Below are positions 48,546 through 58,236 of a DNA stretch of 64,000 bases, one piece after another; the stretch's first letter is position 1, and every line of letters begins with the position of its first letter. The stretch is taken from contig CAWECY010000010.1 in the NCBI GenBank assembly GCA_963807775.1, positions 124,001-188,000 of the forward strand, written 5' to 3'. A program made the translations under genes and the position numbers. Source of the stretch: Bog-473 sp963807775. GTDB lineage: Bacteria > Actinomycetota > Acidimicrobiia > Acidimicrobiales > RAAP-2. The notes beneath the pieces were generated by a model. The model ran no database searches, was not told the DNA's origin, and was given only the letters and a program-made list of their open reading frames with translations.

Positions 48546-49121
48546 TTTCAAACATCGCTGGTCAGTGTGGGGCTCCGGTACCTCCACGACAACTCACAGT
48601 TGCTGGTCAGGGCAGGACGTCGCCGGCGGTGCGAAGGTCTCCTCGAGTGTCTCGACGCGAACGCGGTGGATGCTGAGCGGACCTGCCCTGGGGTCAGCGG
48701 ATCGGGAGGACGGCGCGCACTTGCGACCCTTCTGGGTGGCTCACGATCTGCCCGCCGACTTCGGCTGCCCGTTCCCGCATCGATTACAGACCCACCCCCG
48801 GCACCCACGCGTCGAAGGCTCAAGGTCGGGGCGAGCATCCCGTGGTCGTTCCGGAGGATCATCGGCGTGAAGGTTGCGATCATCAGGCTGTAGCCGAGGA
48901 AGCCCACGACTACAACGGCAAAGACGCCGAAGATCCCGCGCACTTATCGGCGCGACCCTACGGCGCGCCAGCCGCGTCGTCACGAGCGTGCAGTCATGCA
49001 GCCGTTCGCACTTGATGAGCGACTTTCACGGCCTCCTGAACCCTCACGGGCGGCCTCGGGCGCCTAAAGTGTCTGAGGCCTCTACCCGCCAATGCGGGTT
49101 CGGGTCAAGGGAAGGGTCGTT
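48546..49121. other. Gene-poor stretch with a transporter remnant
   Basis: Between the second att copy and the binding-protein gene. Open frames here are short and composition-driven, apart from the MFS-like N-terminal fragment listed separately. No RNA or promoter assigned. Confidence 0.4.
48836..48943 (-). pseudogene. N-terminal remnant of an MFS-type transporter
   Basis: The 36 residues from ATG 48943 (RGIFGVFAVVVVGFLGYSLM, then IATFTPMILRNDHGML) look like the first transmembrane helix and loop of a drug/metabolite MFS permease. The frame then turns into arginine-rich sequence with no further helices in any frame. A truncated gene left by island rearrangement is likely. Confidence 0.45.
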
Positions 49122-50315
49122 ATGCCGCGTGGCGGTTGGAGCACTCTGACGAAGACTTTCATAGGACTCGGTCTCACGGGGATTCTCGTCGGGGGAGCCG
49201 CACTCTCACCCCTCTCGGCGGCCGAGTCGAAGGCCAGTCCCACGCCGGGGTTGATCGCGGTCGAGGGTCCCATGAGCGGCGAGCAGGCGTCCACCGGCAT
49301 CGACATGGCTGACGGCGCACAGCTCGCGGTCGACCAGATCAATGCGGCGGGGGGCGTCGACGGAGTGAAGCTCTCGCTGATAAAGGTGGACGACCAAGCC
49401 ACGGCGGCGGGAGGACTTTCGGCGGCTCGCAAGGCGATCGCCTCGCACGCGTTCGCAGTCGTCGGCCCCTTCAACTCATCGGTGGGCGTCGCAAACTTGC
49501 CCGTATATGCGAGAGCTGGACTGCCAATCGTGCGACTGACTTCCAGCGTGAGGACCCAGGGCTACGGAGTCACGACCCAGCCGATGGATTCACAAGTTGC
49601 GCCGGTCGAGATCAAGGAGATCACCCAGGTCCTGCATGCGTCACACCCCGCAATCATCTACGACACCTCGACCTACACCGCTGGTATTGCAAGCCAGGTG
49701 AAGAGCGGGCTCGCGAAAGCGGGTGATCCGGTGGTCGCCTACGTCGCGGTCAAGTCCACTCAGACCAACTTCAATGCAGCCCTCCAGAAGGCGGCGGCCT
49801 CCCATCCCGGCCTGCTCTACATCGCCGCGTACGGCACCGAGGCTGGGACGATCGCGAAGGAAGCGGCTTCGATGGGCACGGAGGGCCGGTGCTTCGTCGA
49901 CCTGGCGGCGCAGGGACCAGACTTCGTCACTGCCGCGACCCAGTCCGTTGCGTCGGCCTGCCTTTCCAGCGGGGTTCCTAGTGCACAGCAGTTCTCGGGG
50001 GCGGCCAATTACGTGAGCGCCTACCAATCGATGTTCCACACATCGCCCGGTACGTGGGGCACGTTCACGTACGACTCGGTGGAGATCTTGGCCAATGCGA
50101 TCAAGAAGGCCGGTTGGCACCAGAAGCCGGTGATCACCGCGCTCGATCACACGACCAACTACACCGGGATCACCGGACCGATCACCATTGCGCCGTCCAC
50201 GGGCAATCGCATCCAGAGCACGGTCGTCATCCTCGACGTGAACTCGTCCGGCAACTACGTCATCGATCCACAGTGGGCGTCCGCCACCGGGTTCCCACTT
50301 CCGACGTCCGGCTGA
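49122..50315 (+). CDS. Periplasmic/lipid-anchored binding protein, branched-chain amino acid type
   Basis: 397 residues from ATG 49122. A signal sequence (TKTFIGLGLTGILVGGAALS, then PLSAAES) without a clear lipobox Cys. The Peripla_BP_6 fold shows IAVEGPMSGEQASTGIDMAD, AQLAVDQINAAGGVDGVKLS, FAVVGPFNSSVGVANLPVYA and AYQSMFHTSPGTWGTFTYDS. It would deliver amino acids or another small ligand to an ABC importer, but no permease or ATPase genes are nearby, so it is either an orphan or a sensor. It lies between the second and third att copies. Confidence 0.85.
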   Translation: MPRGGWSTLTKTFIGLGLTGILVGGAALSPLSAAESKASPTPGLIAVEGPMSGEQASTGIDMADGAQLAVDQINAAGGVDGVKLSLIKVDDQATAAGGLSAARKAIASHAFAVVGPFNSSVGVANLPVYARAGLPIVRLTSSVRTQGYGVTTQPMDSQVAPVEIKEITQVLHASHPAIIYDTSTYTAGIASQVKSGLAKAGDPVVAYVAVKSTQTNFNAALQKAAASHPGLLYIAAYGTEAGTIAKEAASMGTEGRCFVDLAAQGPDFVTAATQSVASACLSSGVPSAQQFSGAANYVSAYQSMFHTSPGTWGTFTYDSVEILANAIKKAGWHQKPVITALDHTTNYTGITGPITIAPSTGNRIQSTVVILDVNSSGNYVIDPQWASATGFPLPTSG

Positions 50316-50767
50316 CCTTCATCGGGTCTACATGCCGGACCCGAACCTCTTGTTAAGCTTGAGCGCTCCATCTGATTTCCCTCAGGCACGTAAGCTCGAC
50401 CGGGTTCACCTCGCAGCGTTCCACACGAGGGCAAACGATCTCAGCTTGCATGGCTGAGAACGGCGAGCCATCCCGTGCCACAGCGTGCCATTGGCCGATT
50501 TCGCTCAATTTCGTGCCACACGCAACGCCAAAGAGGGCATAACAGCGAATAGCAGCGGATAACTGTGATTTGCGTTCAGCTGGCCTTTTCCACTTCGCCG
50601 CAGGTCGCGGAACACCGTCGGATGGACCCCCCAAGCTGAGAACGCGGATTCGATTCCCGTCGCCCGCTCTCTCACCGTCGCCCGCTCTCTTCCGAGTCCT
50701 GTCATCTGTGAAGTCCCGGTAGGGGGGCGCACACACTGGTTTCTGTTCCTGGGCAAGGCCGGGCAAG
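50316..50767. other. Gap holding the island's right end
   Basis: No gene. It contains GTGCCA repeats (CCCGTGCCACAGCGTGCCAT near 50473; TTTCGTGCCACACGC near 50508) and the third att-like copy. Confidence 0.5.
50630..50690. repeat. Third tRNA-Gly 3'-end copy (outer att remnant)
   Basis: CCCAAGCTGAGAACGCGG, then ATTCGATTCCCGTCGCCCGC and TCTCTCA, then CCGTCGCCCGCTCTCT. It matches the second copy at nearly every base, including the duplicated GTCGCCCGCTCT, and matches the living tRNA less well. Marks the right border of the outer element. Confidence 0.75.
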
Positions 50768-51614
50768 ATGACGAGAATGGGATCATCTGACCGGATCACG
50801 GCCCACCACAATGACGCACTGAGTGATGGTGGAGTTCGACGATTCTCAGGTCAAGTGGCCGTCGTCACCGGTTCGACCGCTGACCCGAGCATTGGCCGGT
50901 CCTGCGCCCTCCGCCTGGCGCGGAGAGGGCGCGTCCGTGATCATCAACGGCCGCGATCAGGACCGGCTCGCGTCGACTGAGGCCGCCTTCCGTTCGGAGG
51001 GTCTCGATGTCGTCGGTGTCGTCGGATCCATGGACACGGAGCCGGCGGTGGCCGTGCTTACCGAGCGCGCCGTGGAGGCATTCGGCGGAATTGATCTGGT
51101 CGTCAGCACGGTAGGCGGTGCCCCCTACCCGCTCTCGTTCGACGCCATCAGTGAGGCACAGCTGCTCGAGACGATTCGGCTGAACACCTGGCCGGCGGTC
51201 GCCCTGATCCGTGCGGCGATCGCCCGTGGCCTTGGTAGCAATGCCGGCTCGGTCGTGACCATTTCAAGCGGCTCGCCGCGCAAGACGACGTCGGCCATGG
51301 TCGCCTACGCGTCGGCCAAGGCCGCGCTGAACGCAATGACGCGGACCATCGCCGCCGATCTGGCCGGCCGGGACGTCCGGGTGAACGCCGTGAGTCCCGG
51401 ACTCGTGCGCACGTCGGCGACCAGGTCCATCTGGGCGGCCGACGCCGGTGCGGCTGCCGGCTCGAATCTCCCCCTGGGCAGGCTGACCGAAGCCGAGGAC
51501 ATCGCGGCCGCGGTGTGCTTCCTGCTGTCCGACGACGCACGGCAGATCACCGGAGTCACGCTGGACGTCGACGGTGGGAACCACCTGTCGAGTGGCTGGA
51601 CACCGATCAGGTAG
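50768..51614 (+). CDS. Short-chain dehydrogenase/reductase, one frameshift
   Basis: Full span 847 nt = 282 codons plus one base. The first frame gives RRFSGQVAVVTGSTADPSIG and RSCALRLARRG (cofactor TG-x3-G-x-G region, here with an insertion). After the GGG at 50937-50939 the second frame continues ASVIINGRDQDRLA, DLVVSTVGGAP, VVTISSGSP with catalytic Ser, MVAYASAKAALNAM (Tyr-x3-Lys) and VNAVSPGLVRT. One extra G explains the break. Substrate unknown; it lies at the edge of a catabolic region. Confidence 0.85.
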
Positions 51615-52571
51615 TTACAGGGCTGCCCGGCCCGGCGAGGGCCAGACGCTCCTCAGAGACGTGACGACGGTTGACCCGATCTGCGCGATCTGCTCCCTGA
51701 CCTGGGCGGGCGACATGCCGGGAAGCTGCACGCGAAGGTTGAGCGCCTCGGCTCCGGCCTGCGTCATGGCCGCCCGGAGCCGCTCGGCCATCTCGTCGGG
51801 CTTATCCGAAGCGATGGTCTGGTCCGCCCCGAAGGAACTCACGGGCGCCGCGTAGCTCTCGTAGACCGCCCGCTGGCTCTCGATCAGTCCGGTCGGCGCC
51901 CGGCCGAGCCAGACCCGACGGATCAGCACCTTGGAACCGGTACCCCCGGCCTCGTCGAAGGCCCGGGTCAGCCGGGCGAGTCTCTCCGACGTCGACATTC
52001 CCTCCATGAGGATTCCCGCGCCACACCGGGCCGCCCGGACGGCGGCGGCGACCGATACGGCGGCGCTGAGCACGGGAACCGGAGTTCGCCGGCAGGCCAG
52101 CAGCGCCGGGTCCCCTTCGAGGCCGCCCAGGTCCTCACCCCGGAGCATCGCCACCAGGCGTGGGAGTTCCGCCTTGAAGCGATCGACGGCATCGCCATGG
52201 CTGACGCCAGCGGCCTCGAAGTCGAATGGCAGCGCGCCCGCGGCCACGCCGAGTCCGACGCGACCCACGTGACGAGCCTGGAGCCAGGCGACCTCCTCGG
52301 CCACCAGCGCGGTGGACCTCAGTGGAAGGAGGAGCGGTGCCGCCGCCGCCCAACCCGTTGCGTGCTCGGCCAAGACGAAGGAGGCCATCTGCAACGGCTG
52401 GGCCATGTACCCGGCAAAGCCACCGTGGTGCTCGCTGGTCATGACCCCGTCGAAGCCTGTCTCGAGAGCGAGCCCAGCCTGTGCGCAGAGTTCGCTGACG
52501 GTGGCGTCGGCGGGGAGCTCGTTATGGGGGTACAGCCGGATGGAGATCGACCCGGGCGCAAACGGAGCGAA
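51615..52571 (-). CDS. LLM-class flavin-dependent oxidoreductase, start missing
   Basis: Luciferase-like monooxygenase fold: SISIRLYPHNELPADATVSE, LALETGFDGVMTSEHHGGFA, LLLPLRSTALVAEEVAWLQA, RVGLGVAAGALPFDFEAAGV. Conserved sequence reaches upstream of the first ATG (52442) to at least FAPGSISIR at about 52571, yet no ATG, GTG or TTG lies in frame before a stop near 52637. Either a base is wrong near 52560-52600 or the IS whose left end is at 52656 removed the start. Stop is adjacent to that of the convergent SDR. FMN or F420 cofactor by family. Confidence 0.8.
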   Translation of the reverse strand, partial: FAPFAPGSISIRLYPHNELPADATVSELCAQAGLALETGFDGVMTSEHHGGFAGYMAQPLQMASFVLAEHATGWAAAAPLLLPLRSTALVAEEVAWLQARHVGRVGLGVAAGALPFDFEAAGVSHGDAVDRFKAELPRLVAMLRGEDLGGLEGDPALLACRRTPVPVLSAAVSVAAAVRAARCGAGILMEGMSTSERLARLTRAFDEAGGTGSKVLIRRVWLGRAPTGLIESQRAVYESYAAPVSSFGADQTIASDKPDEMAERLRAAMTQAGAEALNLRVQLPGMSPAQVREQIAQIGSTVVTSLRSVWPSPGRAAL

Positions 52572-52655
52572 CGGTGGGACGGACGGCGTCCCCTCGAGCG
52601 CGCACTGGCGCGCCCGACACTGCGGATTCGCCGTTCAGCACGGCGCGATACCTGA

Positions 52656-53594
52656 AGTGACTGTTCCAAAAATCCGCGCTTGTCAATGACGGAATAGCCC
52701 TCATCTGGGGTTCGTCGCCGCGTAGCCTTTGTCATGCAAGCTGACCCTGTCGGAGTAGCGCAGACCTGGCGAACGACGCACGGTGACATGAGTGACGAGG
52801 AGTGGGAGCTCATCGCCGATCTGGTCGCGCCGTATTGGACACCCGGTTCGATGGGTCGTCCGGTTACGGTCGAGCGACGTCGCATCGTCGACGCCATCTT
52901 CTACGTGGCCGCCACGGGCTGTCAGTGGCGAGCGCTGCCCGAGAGCTATCCGAACTGGAACACCGTGCACCGCTACCACCTCAAGTGGTCGCGCGACGGC
53001 ACCTGGGAGCGCATCGCCGAGCGGCTGGCCGCCGCGGTGCGTCAGCGAGAAGGTCGCGAGGGCGAGCCCTCGGCTGGCATCGTCGACGCGCGCTCGGTAC
53101 CGCGTCGTCGATTGTGAGCAAGGAAACCAAGGGTTTTGACGCCGGCAAGCGGATCAACGGCCGCAAGACCTTCGGCATCGTCGACACCCTCGGGCTCCTC
53201 GTGGCAGTGGTGGTCGTCGCCGCCTCGGTCTCGGACAACTCCGGTGGGATCGCTGTGGCCGACCGGGCCCGCGACCGCTCGCGACGCTTCGCCAAACTCT
53301 GGTGTGACTCGGGCTTCAAACGCACCTTCATCGAGCATTGTCGGAGCCACCACGTGGGCGTCGAGGTGGTCAAGCGCATCCACCCGGGGCGCTTCGAGGC
53401 ACTCCCGAAGCGCTGGATCGTCGAGCGCACCTGGGCCTGGCTCATGAATAGCCGGCGTCTCCAGGTCGACTACGAGCGCGATCCGATCGTGACCGAGGGC
53501 TTCATCTGGGCTGCCCACAGCCGCTATCTCCTGCGGCGACTGACCCAGCCGCCGACCGCGTGATCGCGCTGGGGAAACAATCGCGACAGTCACT
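52656..53594 (+). mobile_element. Second IS5-like insertion sequence
   Basis: 939 bp. AGTGACTGT (52656-52664) and its exact complement ACAGTCACT (53586-53594) bound the element; similarity beyond nine bases is weak. No clear target duplication. It carries one transposase gene with a frameshift. Confidence 0.7.
52734..53563 (+). pseudogene. IS5-like transposase, frameshifted
   Basis: ATG 52734. Frame 1: MSDEEWELIADLVAPYW, GRPVTVERRRIVDAIFYVAA, TGCQWRALPESYPNWNTVHR and GIVDARSV (first Asp). Near 53095 the frame changes, then SSIVSKETKGFDAGKRINGR, VDTLGLLVAVVVVAAS, WCDSGFKRTFIEH (second Asp) and RWIVERTWAWLMNSRRLQVD (Glu). 830 nt is not a multiple of three. Different sequence from the element at 2.4 kb. 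Confidence 0.88.
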
Positions 53595-53656
53595 AAGAGC
53601 CGCACCACGGACACGGTTCCGTTGGAGCGCGGGCGACCGGACCGGCCGGACGCAGA

Positions 53657-56265
53657 TCAGGCGGGGACGGACGCCCGGAAGAAGCCCCGGAGGGCCGTGG
53701 CCCATCTCGGCCCGCAGGCTCGGCGCCCGACAGGATCACGTCGACCATGGTCAAGGACGTGTGGATGTGGCCCCGGGCCTCCAGGTGCTGGACCGGCACC
53801 CCGGCGGCGGCGAGCGCCTCGGCGTAGGCCGTGCCCTCGTCGCGCAGGGGATCGAACTCGGCGGTCACGATCAAGGGCGGGCGGAAGGTTCGACAGGTCG
53901 CCCGCGCAGCGGCGATGCCCTCGGGTCGCTGCGATCGACCGGGTCGGCGTAGTGGTCCCAGAACCACTGCATCAAGGGGGCGGTCAGGACGTAGCCGCTC
54001 CGCGTTCTCCTCGTAGGACGGGTGGCTGCATGCCGCCGTCGGTGACGGGCGTCAGCAGCAGCTGCCCGACGATGTCGGGTCCACCGGCATCCCGGGCCAG
54101 CTGGCAGGCCACGGCCGCGATGTTGGCGCCCGCACTCCATCCCGCCACGGCGAGCTGATCCGGCATCCCCCGAGCTCAGTGGCGTGGGCGGCGATCCACT
54201 GCACGGCGGCGAACGCGTCATCGGCCGCCGCCGGGAAGCGCGGCTTCCGGCGCGTGCCGGTAGTTCACCGACACGATCACGGCGTCGGAGCCGATGCACA
54301 GGTCCCGGCAGAAGGGATCGTCGGAGTCCAGGCTGCCGAGCACCCAGCCGCCGCCGTGGAAGTAGGCGACGATGGGATGGGGTCCGTGCACTGGCCGGCC
54401 GGTACAGCCGGTAGGCCAACTCCCCGGCTGACCCCGGGAGCACGTCCGTCGACGATCTCGCCCACCGGCCGCCCCGGGGGCCGTACGCGCCTCGATGGCC
54501 TGCATGAGGGCCCGGGCGTCTCTCGACCGGCAGCGACTCCATCGGTGGCAACTCCAGGGCCGCCATGGTCTTGAGCATCATGGCCACGTCCACCTGCATC
54601 CGACGGATCACCCCGTCGTTGCAGTGCGACCCGTCGGGGCCCGCCAGTGGAGAAACCCAGGTAGTCCCGGGCGACGACCTCGTCGCAGGCGGCACGGTAG
54701 GTCGTCGACGCCGGCAACGTAGGGCAGGAAGGCCCGTGGCTTGCCGGGCACGTTCGCCCCCATGTACCAGGAGTTGGCGGTGGGGTAGAGGGTGATGGAG
54801 GCGCCGTCGTCGACATGCTGGTTCCAGCCCGCCTCCGCCAGTGACGTCGGCTCGATGGTCTCGAAGCCGCCAGCGCGGAGGTCGATCGAGGCAGCCGGCG
54901 ACCCAGTCGACGTGCTGCTCGATGGACACGGCCATGTTGGACAGCACCGAAGGGCTCCCCGGCCCGTGACGGTGAAGAAGTTGGGGAAGCCGACCGTGGT
55001 CAGTCCGAGATACGTCGAGGGTCCATCGGCCCACTTCTCCCTGAGTGAGAGGCTGTCACGGCCCTTGATGTCGACGGCGACGACGGGACCGGTCATGGCG
55101 TCGAATCCGGTGGCGTAGACGATGGCGTCGAATTCGAGGGACTCGTCCGTGGTCTCGATCCCCGACTCGGTGATGGAGACGATCGGATGCTTACGCAGAT
55201 TGACCAGGCGGACGTGGGGCAGGTTGTAGGTCTGGAAGTAATCAGTGTCGAGACACGGCCGCTTGGACCCGAACGGATGGTCCTTGGGGCACAGTGCCTC
55301 GGCGGTCTCGGGGTCCTCCACGATCGAACGGATCTTCTCGCGGATCATTTCGGCCACGACGTCGTTCGCGGTCTGTGTTCAACAAGAGGTCGTTGAACAC
55401 ACCGAGGATCTCCATGAGTTCACCCGCCTCCCACGCCGCTTCGAAGCGCTCACGTCGCACTTCGTCGCTCGCGTAGGCCCCGGCGATCTCGGTGACCTCG
55501 CCCGGGACGCCACCGCGCGACAGCTTGGCCGCGTCACGGTAAGCGGTCCGGTCCGCCTCGAGCGCCGCGAGTCGATCCGACGAAGGCGGCCCGTTTCGAG
55601 CGGGGATGGAGAAGTTCGCCGTGCGCTGGAAGACGGTGAGCTGTTCGGCCTGCGCGGCGATCAGCGGGATCGACTGAATGCCCGAAGACCCGGTGCCGAT
55701 CACGGCGACCCGCTTGCCGGTGAAATCGACGCCCTCGTGCGGCCACGTGCTCGTGAAGTACACCTCGCCACGGAACCGCTCGTGTCCGGCTATCTCGGGC
55801 GACTTCGGTAGTGAGAGACATCCGCTGGCCATGACATAGAACTGGCAGGTGATCTGCTCACCCTGATCGGTGCGCAATACGCCAGCATGCCGCCTCCTCG
55901 TCCCAAGCAGCCGTCGTGACCCTGGTCGAGAAGGTGATGTCGCGGCGCAAGTCGTACCGGTCGGCGACGAATTGCAGATAGGACAGGATCTCCGGTTGGG
56001 TGGCGTACTTCTCCGACCACGTCCACGCCCGCTCGAGCTCGGGGTCGAAGCTGTAGGCGTAGTCGGTGGTGGGAATGTCGCATCGGGCACCCGGATACCG
56101 ATTCCAGTACCACGTCCCCCCCACGTCGCCAGCCGAGTCGAGGACCCTGGTGGTGAAGCCGAGTGTCCGGAGGCGGTGCAGCAGGTAGAGCCCGGAGAAG
56201 CCCGCACCCACCACGACGGCGTCCACATCCGACGGAGGAGTGTTGGACCCGTCCTGTTCAGCCAT
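53657..56265 (-). CDS. Baeyer-Villiger-type flavin monooxygenase fused to an HSL-type esterase, several frameshifts
   Basis: ATG 56265. Monooxygenase part: VDAVVVGAGFSGLYLLHRLR (FAD), GGTWYWNRYPGARCDIPT, FRGEVYFTSTWP (fingerprint F-x-G-x3-H-x3-W-P with Phe instead of His), VAVIGTGSSGIQSIP (NADPH), IVYATGFDAMTG, ANSWYMGANVPGKPRAFLPY. After RDYLGFS one extra A, then the frame LAGPDGSHCNDGVIRRMQVD, VAMMLKTMAALELPPMESLP runs on without a stop into the hydrolase: IVAYFHGGGWVLGS, VAGWSAGANIAAVA (Ser), LIVTAEFDPLRDEG (Asp), GHIHTSLT (His), ending ALRGFFRASVPA. About 870 residues if joined. Indels recur every few hundred bases, so the fusion needs checking. Confidence 0.75.
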
Positions 56266-56428
56266 TGCACCGGTCCCCTTTTTTCGAGCGTCAATTGAGC
56301 GACCAGCCGCAGTTTGGCACCCCGCATCGCATGTGTCGATCAGTCACCGGGGGCGGCCTGATGCAGGGACGGCGTGCAGTGTGATCCGTCGGCGTTCAAC
56401 AGGTCGACGGCTCGGAAAGGCCTCTCCC

Positions 56429-57421
56429 TCAGTAGGCGGCGTTGTCCTCGAAGTAGCGCCGAGGCGTCTCGACGAGCATCGCCTCGATCTGAGCCTCCGT
56501 CACCCCTCGTTCACGGATGTAGGGCAGTACGTCGTCGTGGATGTGGAGGTAGTTCCACTGCGTCATGAGCGCGAACACCCTGGGGTCGATCCAGTCGATG
56601 TAGCACGCCGCGTCATGGGCCAGGACCATGCGGTCGGCGTAGCCGCGGCGGCACATTTCGACCAGCGTGTCGGCCCGCGCCTCGAATGTGGTCTCCACGT
56701 TGATGCCGAACCGGTCCATGCCCAAGATGAAGCCCAGGTCGGCCAGGGCGCTCAGGTGGTCGACGTCGCCGCTATCACCCGAATGGCCCAGCACGACGCG
56801 GGTCGGATCGACACCCTCCTCGTCGCACAGCAACCGCTTGGCGGCCAGGCCGGCGTGCGAGCCCGGATGGGTGTGCACGGTGATCGGCGCTCCCGTATGG
56901 CGGTGGGCCCGGGCGACCGCCCGCATGACCCGGGCCACGCCGTCGGTCATGCCTTGGTGGTCGATGGCGCACTTCAGAAAGGCGGCCTTGACCCCCGTGC
57001 CGGAGATGCCCTCGGTGATGTCACCGATGAACATGTCGACCATGGGGTCGGGCACCTCCGTGCCCAATGCCGCTGACAGGGCTGGACCCCGGTAGTAGAA
57101 GAAGAACGGGATCTGGTCATAGGTGTAGCAACCGGTGGCGACGATGATGTTCAGCTCGGGCACCTGCTGGGCAATGCGCTCGATGCGTGGGATGTACCGG
57201 CCCAAGCCCACGACGGTGGGGTCGGCGATGCTGCGGATCCCCTGGGCGGCCAGGGCCTTGAGCTTGCCTACGGCGTCGGCCACGCGGTCGTCCTCGCTGC
57301 CCCACTCCGACGGGTAGTTCTGTTGGACGTCGGGGTCGAGGACGAAGACGTGCTCGTGCATGTAGGTCGGTCCGAGGTCGGCGGTGTCGATCGCACCCCG
57401 GACGGTCTCAACGGTTGCCAT
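56429..57421 (-). CDS. Phosphotriesterase-like lactonase (amidohydrolase superfamily)
   Basis: 330 residues, intact. The binuclear metal site is complete: H22-x-H24 (TYMHEHVFVL), carboxylated K150 (AAFLKCA), H183 (ITVHTHPGSHA), H213 (VLGHSGDSGD) and D270 (VLAHDAACY). PTE-like proteins of this type are mostly lactonases. It lies upstream of, and in the same direction as, the Baeyer-Villiger fusion, whose products are esters or lactones, so a shared pathway is plausible (inference). Confidence 0.92.
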   Translation of the reverse strand: MATVETVRGAIDTADLGPTYMHEHVFVLDPDVQQNYPSEWGSEDDRVADAVGKLKALAAQGIRSIADPTVVGLGRYIPRIERIAQQVPELNIIVATGCYTYDQIPFFFYYRGPALSAALGTEVPDPMVDMFIGDITEGISGTGVKAAFLKCAIDHQGMTDGVARVMRAVARAHRHTGAPITVHTHPGSHAGLAAKRLLCDEEGVDPTRVVLGHSGDSGDVDHLSALADLGFILGMDRFGINVETTFEARADTLVEMCRRGYADRMVLAHDAACYIDWIDPRVFALMTQWNYLHIHDDVLPYIRERGVTEAQIEAMLVETPRRYFEDNAAY

Positions 57422-57627
57422 GGCCCCTCACTCCTTCTCGTCGCAGGCCAGGACCCTATTGGACCGGAGACGAGCGAGTCCCGGGACAGGTCGTGGGGCA
57501 CCTGAGTGCTGCGGTCTCGTTACGATGGCTTCGCTCATCAAGAGAGATCTGAGGGACCTGGCCCGCCGACGATCCGACACCCGGCCACTTTGGTGCGGTG
57601 CCAACGCCAGGATCGATGGGAGGAGCT

Positions 57628-58191
57628 ATGGGCACGGCCCGTGTCATCCGTGTGCGACGTGCCACAGCTGCGGATGCGGCCTCGGTGGCCGAGCTGCATG
57701 CCGACAGCTGGCGACACAACTACCGCGGGGCATATTCCGACAGCTACTTGGATGGTGAGGTCCACGACGACCGGCTGGTCGTTTGGAACGATCGACTGGC
57801 CCGTTCGGACCCGGACCAAGCGGTCACCCTTCTGGCGGAGAGTCAAGATCATCTCCTCGGATTCGCCCATACGATCCTCAACGCGGATCCTCGCTGGGGA
57901 GCTCTCGTCGACAACCTCCACGTGCGCCGAACTCACATGCGAACCGGTATCGGGACCCTCCTCATGGGCATGACCGCACAGACCGTGATCGAAGAGAGCC
58001 CCGGCTCTGACATCTATCTCTGGGTGCTGGAACAGAACAAAGCGGCGCAGGCCTTCTACGCGGCCAGGGGTGGCGCGCTCTGTGACGGCAAGTTCGTCGC
58101 GCCACCGGGTGGGGATCCCAGGAACCTTGCCGGCACCCCACGCTCGATCCGGGTCTCCTGGGCCGATCCCGAGGTGCTTCTCGTTGGCTGA
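57628..58191 (+). CDS. GNAT-family acetyltransferase
   Basis: 187 residues from ATG 57628, preceded by GGGAGGAGCT. RVRRATAADAASVAELHADS at the start; acetyl-CoA loop VRRTHMRTGIGTLLMGM; IYLWVLEQNKAAQAFYAARG near the end. The tail (PGGDPRNLAGTPRSIRVSWA) is typical of the N-acetyltransferase group that ends in 'PEVLL'. Substrate unknown. Confidence 0.88.
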   Translation: MGTARVIRVRRATAADAASVAELHADSWRHNYRGAYSDSYLDGEVHDDRLVVWNDRLARSDPDQAVTLLAESQDHLLGFAHTILNADPRWGALVDNLHVRRTHMRTGIGTLLMGMTAQTVIEESPGSDIYLWVLEQNKAAQAFYAARGGALCDGKFVAPPGGDPRNLAGTPRSIRVSWADPEVLLVG

Positions 58192-58236
58192 GGCGCTTCG
58201 ACATTCAGCCGAACCTGCGGCCGGACACGTGCGGCC

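Noticed and set aside
48126..48893. 255-codon plus-strand frame after the toxin gene
   Set aside because: It crosses the att remnant and reads tRNA sequence; composition not protein-like.
50630..50672. Possible third tRNA-Gly
   Set aside because: Same reason: no 5' half.
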